A stretch of DNA of 6,328 bases. Source: Limosilactobacillus pulli (GTDB taxonomy: Bacteria > Bacillota > Bacilli > Lactobacillales > Lactobacillaceae). The stretch is from positions 1 to 6,328 of the forward strand of contig NZ_CANCWQ010000051.1 of assembly GCF_947381555.1 (NCBI RefSeq), written 5' to 3'. Positions 1-5,605 of this stretch are shown piece after piece. Numbering within the stretch: the stretch's first letter is position 1; every line of letters begins with the position of its first letter. The notes beneath the pieces are model-generated. The model was given only the letters and a program-made list of their open reading frames with translations, ran no database searches and was not told the DNA's origin. The position numbers were made by a program, and so were the translations under genes.

Positions 1-2
1 TG

Positions 3-74
3 CAAGCACAGATCGAGGCACTTGTCATGACGAATAATCTAGCAAAATTTGGAATGTTACAAACTAGCAATTGA
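3..74 (+). CDS. C-terminal end of an unidentified gene (partial)
   Basis: One + strand frame is open from the window edge to TGA at 72-74, giving 23 residues that end in KFGMLQTSN. The other two + frames stop within the first 36 bases. The frame is followed 16 bases later by an intrinsic terminator, which is how a gene end normally looks. The tail is too short to assign to a family, and I do not recognise it. The call rests on the open frame and the terminator context only; a chance open frame of this length is possible. Confidence 0.45.
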   Translation, partial: QAQIEALVMTNNLAKFGMLQTSN

Positions 75-90
75 CGTTTAAATAATATAT

Positions 91-123
91 AAAAGGACCC
101 GCCAAAATCGACGAGTCCTTTTT
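91..123. terminator. Bidirectional intrinsic terminator
   Basis: AAAAGGAC (91-98) pairs with GTCCTTTT (115-122). After a one-base mismatch, CG (100-101) can pair with CG (112-113). On the + strand the stem runs into a T tract (119-123) and would end the partial gene at 3-74. On the - strand the same stem gives TTTT followed by AT-rich sequence, 17 bases after the stop of the dehydrogenase at 140-952. It therefore probably serves both convergent genes. Confidence 0.75.
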
Positions 124-139
124 ATCTGGTTAATTATTA

Positions 140-952
140 TCAGCCTTTTTTAATGCTGCCGCTCATGGCATCCCCATAGATCGGCGTTGGCAGGCCAAAG
201 CCACCGGCAACCGTAATCAGCTCACCCGTAACATAACGCGCCTTATCGCTGGCCAGGAAGGCAACCATATTGGCGATATCCACTGGCTTAACGACCTCAT
301 TTAATGGCACGTGTTTCAAAAAGCCATCCAAGAAGCTCTTTGACATGTTCTGCAAGGCGCCATCCGTACCGACAAAACCAGGCAGTACCGCGTTGGCCCG
401 AATCTTATCACGCGCATACTCAACGGCTGTCTGTTTGGTCAGCGAGTTGATGGCTGCTTTTGAGACGCCATATGCCAAGCGACTGATATCTGGCGTCGTA
501 CCGGCAACTGATGAAATATTGATAATGTTGCCGCCGCTTTCCTGCTCGCGCATTACTTTAACGGCATATTTGGAAGTGTAATAAACGCTTGCGATGTTTT
601 TGTCAACGATATCAAAGAAGGTCTGACTGTCGCCATCAACCAAAGTCGTATCTTTTTTAACATCCGTCGTGCCAAAGTTATTGACCAGAATGTCCAAATG
701 GCCCGCGTCTTGCACTACTTCTTGAATCATGGGCGCATAGGTTGCAAAGTCAAACGCATCATAAAAAACGCTGCGGAAGTTTTCATTTTGCTCATGCAGC
801 TGGGCGGTTAGCTGACGGTTCTTTTCACTGTCCCGCACAGCCATATAGACAATGGCCCCCTGCTCAACCAGCTTTTCGGCAATTGCCAGGCCAATGCCGC
901 GACTGGCTGCCGTAACGATCGCCGTTTCATTTTCCAAGTCTTTAGTCATCAT
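140..952 (-). CDS. Short-chain dehydrogenase/reductase, 7-alpha-hydroxysteroid dehydrogenase-like
   Basis: This is a complete 270-residue classical SDR, a cytosolic NAD(P)-dependent oxidoreductase. Visible motifs are the cofactor glycine motif TAASRGIG (14-21), NNFG (91-94, a variant of NNAG), the structural Asn in KNI (119), Ser147/148, the catalytic YGVSK pair Tyr161 and Lys165, and PGFVGT (191-196). Arg18 and Arg40, the latter just after strand beta-2, suggest NADP(H) preference. Segments such as GAIVYM, DILVNNFG, PDISR, NAVLPG, HVPLN and GGFGLPTP recall clostridial NADP-dependent 7-alpha-hydroxysteroid dehydrogenases more than generic FabG-type SDRs. That comparison is from memory, so the substrate is inferred. 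Two adjacent ATG codons are possible starts: AGGAGG lies 5 bases before the one at 952 and 8 bases before the one at 949, so 949 may be the real start. It is a single-gene unit, with its own promoter region and a terminator after it. Confidence 0.93.
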   Translation of the reverse strand: MMTKDLENETAIVTAASRGIGLAIAEKLVEQGAIVYMAVRDSEKNRQLTAQLHEQNENFRSVFYDAFDFATYAPMIQEVVQDAGHLDILVNNFGTTDVKKDTTLVDGDSQTFFDIVDKNIASVYYTSKYAVKVMREQESGGNIINISSVAGTTPDISRLAYGVSKAAINSLTKQTAVEYARDKIRANAVLPGFVGTDGALQNMSKSFLDGFLKHVPLNEVVKPVDIANMVAFLASDKARYVTGELITVAGGFGLPTPIYGDAMSGSIKKG

Positions 953-1008
953 AAATTCCTCCTTATCCTTGCAGACAGGTAATCAACAACAACTTTTAAG
1001 GATATCCT

Positions 1009-1051
1009 AGGACGGCATTGAGCGACTCCTCGTCAAATAAACCGTCTTTTT
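1009..1051. other. Hairpin in the dehydrogenase leader; terminator-like on the + strand
   Basis: GGACGG (1010-1015) pairs with CCGTCT (1042-1047), with a short inner GAC/GTC stem possible in the loop. Read on the + strand it is followed by TTTTT (1047-1051) and resembles an intrinsic terminator, although no + strand gene lies just upstream. Read on the - strand it sits in the roughly 105-base untranslated leader of the dehydrogenase. Next to it are a perfect palindrome AGGATATCCT (999-1008) and an ATCCTT/AAGGAT pairing (965-970 with 998-1003) that ends close to the ribosome binding site. It may be a regulatory leader or simply a block to antisense transcription. I do not recognise a known riboswitch class. 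Confidence 0.35.
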
Positions 1052-1064
1052 GATATTAGAGAAA

Positions 1065-1091
1065 AGTATAACATCTTTAATAAAAGAACAA
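1065..1091 (-). promoter_or_regulatory. Putative promoter of the dehydrogenase (extended -10)
   Basis: On the - strand TGTTATACT (1065-1073) is an extended -10 element, and TTGTTC (1086-1091) could be a weak -35 at a short 15-base spacing. Transcription would begin near 1058 and give a leader of about 105 bases. The 385-base stretch between the two divergent genes (953-1337) otherwise holds the leader hairpin, a weak + strand promoter candidate and AT-rich sequence; I see no gene in it. Confidence 0.45.
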
Positions 1092-1173
1092 CTTAATTTT
1101 TGTAAAATTCGATAAAAATATACTTTAGATTAACTAATTTTAATGAATGTTTCTTAAAAAGCGATTTCATTTG

Positions 1174-1182
1174 TGCTATATT
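1174..1182 (+). promoter_or_regulatory. Possible extended -10 promoter of the CLC gene
   Basis: TGCTATATT is an extended -10 match (TG, one base, TATATT) on the + strand about 156 bases before the chosen start of the CLC gene. No good -35 is present at 16-18 bases upstream. The region is AT-rich, so a chance match is quite possible. Confidence 0.28.
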
Positions 1183-1337
1183 TTTTCGTGGCCAGACAGA
1201 CTGCATTTTGTTTTTTCGCCATAAGTTGATTATTAAGTAATTCATTATTTAACGATTGATTGATAGCTGTTATCAAAATGGCAACCAATCAGAATGCCAC
1301 AATAACAAAGACAGAAATTCGAAAAGGGGATTGTATC

Positions 1338-2707
1338 TTGAAAGAAATTGACGCAAGCGAAATTCTGCACCGGCCCTTTGCCTCAAACTTTTTAAAAAGG
1401 ATTGGACGCGGCACCGCTGTCGGAATGGCAACTGGTCTGATCGTAACCACGTTTCGCAAAATCATCGACGATACGCTGCAAGGACTCAATGTTATCTATC
1501 CTTATATGCGAACTCATTATCTGATGCTGGGCGTCTATCTGATCGGTACGCTTATTTTATGGCTGATAATGGCGCGTCTGTTGAAAAATCATCTGTTTGA
1601 CATCGTTGGTTCGGGAGTACCGCAAGTTGAAGACGTTTTACATGATGAACATTGGATGTCTTGGTGGTCAGTGCTATGGCGCAAATACTTGATTGGTCTA
1701 ATGGCAATCTGTCCAGGATTGTTTCTTGGCCGAGAAGGACCCTGTATTCAGATGGGAGCGGCAGTTGGTCAGGGGCTGGCGGAAAAATGCTTCAAATCGT
1801 CTCGCCACGAAACTAAGGTCATGATCGCCTGTGGCATTGCGGCTGGACTTTTCGCGGCATTCTCCGCTCCATTGGCCGGTGCGCTTTTCCTGCTTGAAGA
1901 GATTACCTATACGTTTGAGTCGCAAACCTGGCTGACGGCATTAACCGCAGCCATCGCTTCCGATCTCGTCACCCTGCTCTTTTTGGCACGCGACCATGCA
2001 TGTGGCTGCCCGTTACCTATCGCCTGCCACCGGCTACCTATCTTCCCTTGGCTTTGTTTGGCATCTTGCTGGGTATTCTGGCTTGGTTTTACCAATATTG
2101 TCTGATTAACATTCATTGTTGGTATGGCAAGATTACCTGGCTGCCAAGAAATCGGCGCGCGATCATCCCCTTGCTGCTGGTAGTTCCAATCGGCTTGTGG
2201 GATGCCAACATGCTGGGCGGCAGTCATGTTTTTGTCGAGGTTATCGCCCAGCTGCCACGTCATGTACACGGGTTTCAAGCGATGATGGTTCTTTTGGGGA
2301 TCTATTTTGTAATTCGCTTCGTTTTTTCGATGATTTCTTATGGTGCCGCAATACCAGGCGGGATTTTCATGCCGATTCTGGTACTGGGTGCGATCTTGGG
2401 TGGCTTTACTGGATGCTTGATGATCCGCTTTGGTCTCATTCCTGCCAAAGCATATATCAATCTGGTGGTCATTGGCATGGCTGCTTATTTTGGCGCAATT
2501 GAAATGGCCCCGTTTACCGCCATCTGTCTTTTGACTGAAATGGTCGGTACGGTTCAGCAGATTCTGCCAATGCTGTTGGTTACGTTCATTGCCTACACAG
2601 TCAACTATCTGTTAGGGGGACGGCCAATCTATGGCGCGCTGCGTGAACAGATGGCTCCCCAGGCTGCCCAAGAACGGAATGCCAAAGCCAGCAACCTTAA
2701 TTATTGA
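1338..2707 (+). pseudogene. clcA: CLC-family chloride/proton antiporter, broken by a one-base deletion
   Basis: A voltage-gated chloride channel (CLC/EriC) family membrane protein that would exchange chloride for protons. The first frame runs to TGA at 2103-2105. The rest of the protein continues in another frame to TGA at 2705-2707. Adding one T to the T run at 1980-1984 joins them as LLFFGTRPCMWLP and gives 456 residues, normal for the family. In the restored protein the ion-path motifs are GSGVP (91-95), GREGP (131-135, gating Glu133), LLEE (proton-path Glu188), GGIFMP (341-346) and the pore tyrosine in RPIY (432). Both glutamates and the tyrosine suggest an antiporter rather than a channel. 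The start is taken as TTG at 1338 because AAAGGGG (1323-1329) lies 8 bases before it. The in-frame ATG at 1278 has no ribosome binding site. Unrepaired, translation gives a 255-residue protein lacking half the ion path. The break may be a sequencing error, a true mutation or a slippage site. Confidence 0.88.
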
Positions 2708-2771
2708 ATTAATTCGTTTGATCTCATTGCAAATAATCAACTAATCGACTTTAGATATTTAACAAATGAAA

Positions 2772-2813
2772 GTCATCAGAAATTTTTTGAAAAAGTTTTT
2801 GATGGCATTTTTT
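2772..2813 (+). terminator. Intrinsic terminator after the CLC gene
   Basis: A long AT-rich stem begins with GTCATCA (2772-2778) pairing with TGATGGC (2800-2806) and continues inward through A/T pairs with two G-T wobbles. It is followed by TTTTTT (2808-2813). It lies 65 bases past the CLC stop codon and well before the ribB promoter, so it separates the two same-strand genes into different transcripts. Confidence 0.75.
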
Positions 2814-2946
2814 GTTCATTTTCTAGTTCACCACTAAACAAAAACGACACTTGTTTCAAATAGCAAGCGCCTAAAGTAATCGAAAAGCTTTACGAACGTT
2901 CGACTACCTACTTAACCGAATTCTTGTTCAATTGTTCAGTTGGTAA

Positions 2947-2987
2947 TTCTCGAACGTTTGTTACATTTTAACGTTATTGTTCGTGAT
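2947..2987. promoter_or_regulatory. PurBox-like inverted pair (possible PurR operator)
   Basis: The lower-strand copy at 2976-2987 reads ATCACGAACAAT, an 11/12 match to the PurBox AWWWCGAACWWT. An opposite-facing copy at 2947-2958 (TTCTCGAACGTT) matches 9/12. The CGAA and TTCG cores are separated by 25 bases, about the spacing known for paired PurBoxes of Bacillus-type PurR, and the pair ends 39 bases before the -35 of ribB. Further CGAAC/GTTCG copies lie at 2893-2902 and 3063-3072. The 410-base stretch 2708-3117 holds no convincing gene: only the CLC terminator, this motif cluster and the ribB promoter. The regulator is an inference. Confidence 0.42.
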
Positions 2988-3026
2988 TCATTTGATAAAC
3001 AAAGCCGTTTTAGGCAGATAGTACGG

Positions 3027-3055
3027 TTTACAAACTAACGATAACAGGATATGAT
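3027..3055 (+). promoter_or_regulatory. Sigma-A promoter of ribB
   Basis: TTTACA (3027-3032) and TATGAT (3050-3055) are separated by exactly 17 bases, a near-consensus housekeeping promoter. The expected transcription start is near 3062, giving a leader of about 55 bases. That is too short for an FMN riboswitch, and none of the conserved FMN-element segments is seen in it. Confidence 0.75.
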
Positions 3056-3062
3056 AAGGCCA

Positions 3063-3072
3063 CGTTCGAACG
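3063..3072. promoter_or_regulatory. Operator-like palindrome at the ribB transcription start
   Basis: CGTTCGAACG is a perfect 10-base palindrome just downstream of the -10, where a bound protein would block transcription. It contains the same CGAAC/GTTCG halves, in reversed order, as the palindrome CGAACGTTCG at 2893-2902. The cognate protein is unknown. Confidence 0.35.
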
Positions 3073-3117
3073 GAGAGTTGATTTTACATTTGGCAAAGAG
3101 AGAAAGAGGCTAAAATT

Positions 3118-3783
3118 ATGGTTCAATTTGACACGATCGAAACTGCACTGCAACAACTGCAAAATGGTGGCTACGTAATTCTTTCCGATAACGAAGATCG
3201 CGAAAACGAAGGCGATCTGGTAGCTTTAGCTGACCGCATCACTCCCGAAACGGTCTACGAAATGCTGCACGAAGCCAATGGTCTGATGTGCGTACCAATC
3301 ACCATCCAACGGGCACATGAACTGGGCTTTACCAAGATGGTTGAACACAGTACTGATCCAAACCAAACGCCATTTATGACGACTGCAGACGGTACTTTTG
3401 AAGCAACCGGCGTCACGACTGGCGTTTCCGCATTTGACCGTGCTGCTACGATCAAGCGCATCGCCAACCCCGTTGCTAAGCCCACTGACTTTAACCACCC
3501 TGGCCACATCCAACCGCTTTATGCTTTGGATGGCGGGCTGCGCAAACGGATCGGTCACACTGAAGCTTCTGTTGACCTGGCATATCTGGCGGGCGCTGAA
3601 CCGGCTGCGGTAATCATTGAAGTGCTTAAAGAAGATGGCCACATGGCTCGCCGTGACGATTTGGCAAAGATGGCTAAGCGCGTCAACGTTCCTTATATTA
3701 CTATCAATCAAATCATCGAATACATGGACGCTCACAACATCAAGGAAGCCAGCGACCTGCAAGATGCCACGGTTCAAGGCTAA
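3118..3783 (+). CDS. ribB: 3,4-dihydroxy-2-butanone 4-phosphate synthase, free-standing
   Basis: RibB converts ribulose 5-phosphate to formate and 3,4-dihydroxy-2-butanone 4-phosphate, the four-carbon unit of riboflavin. It is a cytosolic Mg-dependent enzyme. The 221-residue protein covers the whole domain: DNEDRENEGDLV (24-35) with catalytic Arg28, Glu29 and Asp33, GVTTGVSAFDR (98-108), HPGHIQPL (127-134), HTEASVDLAYLAG (147-159) with metal ligand His147, and Glu168 in IIEVL. It has no RibA (GTP cyclohydrolase II) domain, although Firmicutes commonly carry a fused RibBA. AAAGAGG (3103-3109) lies 8 bases before the ATG. It stands alone between its own promoter and terminator, with no other rib gene in the window. 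Regulation probably acts at the promoter through the upstream inverted motifs, not through an FMN riboswitch. Confidence 0.96.
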   Translation: MVQFDTIETALQQLQNGGYVILSDNEDRENEGDLVALADRITPETVYEMLHEANGLMCVPITIQRAHELGFTKMVEHSTDPNQTPFMTTADGTFEATGVTTGVSAFDRAATIKRIANPVAKPTDFNHPGHIQPLYALDGGLRKRIGHTEASVDLAYLAGAEPAAVIIEVLKEDGHMARRDDLAKMAKRVNVPYITINQIIEYMDAHNIKEASDLQDATVQG

Positions 3784-3819
3784 TCCGACTCGCTACTGAC
3801 TAGGTCTCGTTATTAAAAT

Positions 3820-3849
3820 AAAACTCCCCGCTTGACTGCGAGGAGTTTT
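3820..3849. terminator. Bidirectional terminator between ribB and the MetE-like gene
   Basis: AAAACTCC (3820-3827) pairs with GGAGTTTT (3842-3849), then after one mismatch CGC (3829-3831) pairs with GCG (3838-3840) around a six-base loop. T-rich sequence follows on the + strand. On the - strand TTTT and ATTTTAATA follow. It lies 37 bases after the ribB stop and 135 bases after the stop of the convergent gene, so it can end both transcripts. Confidence 0.85.
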
Positions 3850-3983
3850 GTTGTATTTGAGGAGATATTGATATTATTTCAGCATACTTGAGCAAAATGA
3901 TCTCAGCCCACGATTGTTGATCCTTTGGCATATGCTTCTTTTTTTAGGAAAAATGTCATTTAAGGAGATTAATAAAGACTGTT

Positions 3984-5138
3984 TTAAGCGCCCCAGACTT
4001 CTTCGGCAATGCTCTTGACTAAGGCAATCTTAGCCCACTGCTGTTCTTCAGTCAGAATGTTGCCTTCTTCAGTTGAGGAGAAGCCACATTGCGTACTCAG
4101 GCATAGTTTGTCCAGATCATGATACTGTGCAGCTTCTTGAATGCGGTCCAAGATTACTTGACGATCTTCCAGTTCACCAGATTTAGAGGTTAGCAGACCC
4201 AGCACCACGTATTTATCAGTTGGGACCTTCGCCAAGGGTTCAAAACCGCCTGCCCGCTCTGAATCGTATTCCAGATAAAAGGCTGCCACGTTTTCTTTTG
4301 CCAGTACATAGTCAGCAACGGGACCATAACCACCCTTGGTTGCCCAGGTGGAGTGGTAGTTGCCACGGCAGACATGTGTAGTCACTACCAAATCAGCTGG
4401 CAGGTTTACCAAGGCATCATTGTTGATCTTTAAGAGTTGTTCTTGCAAAAGTTCACGGCTTTGACCATCTTCTGCAAACACATGCCAGAATTCGTCATCA
4501 GCAATTGATCCCCAAGTACAGTCATCCAGTTTCAAGTCACGACAGCCAGCATCATATAAAGCCAAAATCAGATCATGGTAAGCTTGCGAAACGTCTTTGG
4601 CCAATTCTGCCTTGGATGAGTAAAATTCAGCGATGGCCTCGTTCTTCCCCTCACCCAGTACTAATTCTTCATAACATTGTGCCGGTGCCGGAATGCTTTG
4701 GCGTGGGATCAGGTCCGTGCCACCCGTTAAGCGCTTAAGATACTTGAAGGCTTCCAGGTCGGGGTGCGTACCGTTAAAGCGAACCTTGCCTGTCACAGCT
4801 GCTGAATCTGCACGGGTTTCTTCACCATGGAAAAAGTAGCCATGCTCTGGATTCGTGTGTGCGATCCCTTCAAAGCCCCAGAACGTGTCCAGATGCCACC
4901 AAGAACGCCGAAACTCGCCATCAGTAACCGCGTGCAGGCCTGCTTGCGCCTCTTTTTCGACCAGTTCCTTGATACACTTGTCTTCAACGTTTTTCAGTTC
5001 GTCATGGTCAATTTCATGGTTGGCAAATTTTTCCCGAGCCGCTTTCAGTTCGGCTGGACGCAGGAAACTGCCCACAATATCATAACGGAATGGTGAAGTC
5101 GTGCGGTTGGTAAAAGTTAAAGTTTGTGCTTGCGTCAT
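3984..5138 (-). CDS. MetE-like cobalamin-independent methionine synthase, short (YxjG/YxjH) form
   Basis: A zinc-dependent methyltransferase of the MetE C-terminal-domain family, expected to methylate homocysteine (or a related thiol) to methionine in the cytosol. The likely zinc ligands are His255 and Cys257 (THVC), Glu290 (FYLE) and Cys351 (QCGF). GSFLRP (23-28) and TDGEFRR (72-78) are typical of the N-terminal part of the YxjG/YxjH subfamily. At 384 residues it is about half the length of full MetE and lacks the N-terminal duplicated domain. The methyl donor is therefore uncertain: folate, or another methyl compound. The ATG at 5138 has AAAGGAAG nine bases upstream. The gene stands alone behind a strong promoter and a T-box leader, which points to a biosynthetic or salvage role induced by methionine shortage. 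The family is certain; the exact substrate is not. Confidence 0.92.
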   Translation of the reverse strand: MTQAQTLTFTNRTTSPFRYDIVGSFLRPAELKAAREKFANHEIDHDELKNVEDKCIKELVEKEAQAGLHAVTDGEFRRSWWHLDTFWGFEGIAHTNPEHGYFFHGEETRADSAAVTGKVRFNGTHPDLEAFKYLKRLTGGTDLIPRQSIPAPAQCYEELVLGEGKNEAIAEFYSSKAELAKDVSQAYHDLILALYDAGCRDLKLDDCTWGSIADDEFWHVFAEDGQSRELLQEQLLKINNDALVNLPADLVVTTHVCRGNYHSTWATKGGYGPVADYVLAKENVAAFYLEYDSERAGGFEPLAKVPTDKYVVLGLLTSKSGELEDRQVILDRIQEAAQYHDLDKLCLSTQCGFSSTEEGNILTEEQQWAKIALVKSIAEEVWGA

Positions 5139-5190
5139 ATGTGATAACTTCCTTTCGAAAATGCTTGTTTGGCAGGACTTCTCAGGAAAT

Positions 5191-5234
5191 TAAAAATCCC
5201 TGGGAAAAGCACATCCTGCACTTTCTCCCAGGGA
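5191..5234 (-). terminator. Regulatory terminator of the T-box leader
   Basis: On the - strand TCCCTGGGA (5226-5234) pairs with TCCCAGGGA (5197-5205), the stem extends through AAAG/CTTT, and TTTTTA (5191-5196) follows. Its 5' arm shares CGTCCCT with the antiterminator, so the two structures exclude each other. It ends 52 bases before the start codon of the MetE-like gene. Confidence 0.93.
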
Positions 5235-5482
5235 CGTTGACTGCTTATTCAACGTGTTACCACCCTGATTCAGCTAGACCTCACAATCTAGCCCTTACTG
5301 AGTACTCTAAAAATTAGAAGACCCGGACCGTGATATCGGACGTCACCCCGCGGCCGGCTTACCAAACGGCTCGCCCACCGACTTGCTCCAAGACCATCTT
5401 CATCGCGTTTCACGATCCCGACTCTCACCTACCCCGGTTCTCTTTAAAGGCTGCCCGCGACTACTCATCTCTTCTAAGCAAT
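5191..5482 (-). promoter_or_regulatory. T-box riboswitch leader, probably methionine-specific
   Basis: Read on the - strand, Stem I starts at 5482: TTGCT and AAGA can pair with AGCAA and TCTT (down to about 5383). It contains the AG-rich bulge and the GGTGAGAG-type distal loop. The specifier loop lies between a CGCG/CGCG helix and the lower stem and holds ATG twice (5403-5401 and 5397-5395). An overlapping GAT cannot be excluded. Stem III is GCTAGA/TCTAGC (5273-5278 with 5287-5292). The T-box is AGGGTGGTAACACG (5266-5253), which departs from the usual ACCGCG ending. The antiterminator is clear: AGGG/CCCT, a seven-base TGGTAAC bulge, then ACGTTGA/TCAACGT (5249-5255 with 5234-5240). TGGT pairs with a tRNA end having discriminator A. 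Uncharged tRNA would stabilise the antiterminator and switch on the MetE-like gene. Confidence 0.93.
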
Positions 5483-5501
5483 TTCTAATTTTGATGTAAT
5501 C

Positions 5502-5530
5502 ATAATACTTGGCATAACGATAAATGTCAA
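5502..5530 (-). promoter_or_regulatory. Consensus promoter of the T-box/MetE-like transcript
   Basis: TTGACA (5525-5530) and TATTAT (5502-5507) on the - strand are separated by exactly 17 bases. The start would be near 5495, giving a leader of about 355 bases that holds the whole T-box. A full-strength promoter fits control by termination rather than initiation. An imperfect inverted repeat TCTAA/TTAGA (5539-5554) lies just upstream; I give it no function. Confidence 0.9.
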
Positions 5531-5605
5531 CCATTATTCTAAAAATTATTAGATTCCATCAAGGCACGATTAAGAAGCTTTAATTTAGAAGCGACGTTTC
5601 TTGAT

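Noticed and set aside
2000..2707. The second half of the CLC gene as a separate protein starting at ATG 2000
   Set aside because: There is no ribosome binding site at 2000, the start falls in the middle of a conserved CLC domain, and the frame joins the upstream half with one added base.
2766..2837. A 23-codon + strand frame starting MKVIRNFLKKFLMAFF, resembling a small membrane or toxin peptide
   Set aside because: It has no ribosome binding site or promoter, and its hydrophobic codons come from the A/T-rich arms of the CLC terminator hairpin, which explains the sequence better.
2917..2964. LexA/DinR SOS boxes: CGAATTCTTGTTCA (2917-2930) and CGAACGTTTGTTAC (2951-2964) each match CGAAC-N4-GTTCG at 8 of 10 positions
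   Set aside because: Each lacks two conserved end bases, and ribB has no link to DNA damage. The same bases fit the PurBox spacing better.
3056..3117. FMN riboswitch in front of ribB
   Set aside because: The leader is only about 55 bases and none of the conserved FMN-element segments is present there or in the preceding 300 bases.
3226..3777. A 183-codon open frame on the - strand opposite ribB
   Set aside because: It is antisense to a clear, fully conserved ribB, has no ribosome binding site and no recognisable domain; it is a by-product of ribB codon use.
5126..5317. A 63-codon + strand frame across the T-box leader
   Set aside because: Its length comes from structured RNA sequence on the other strand, and it has no promoter or recognisable product.
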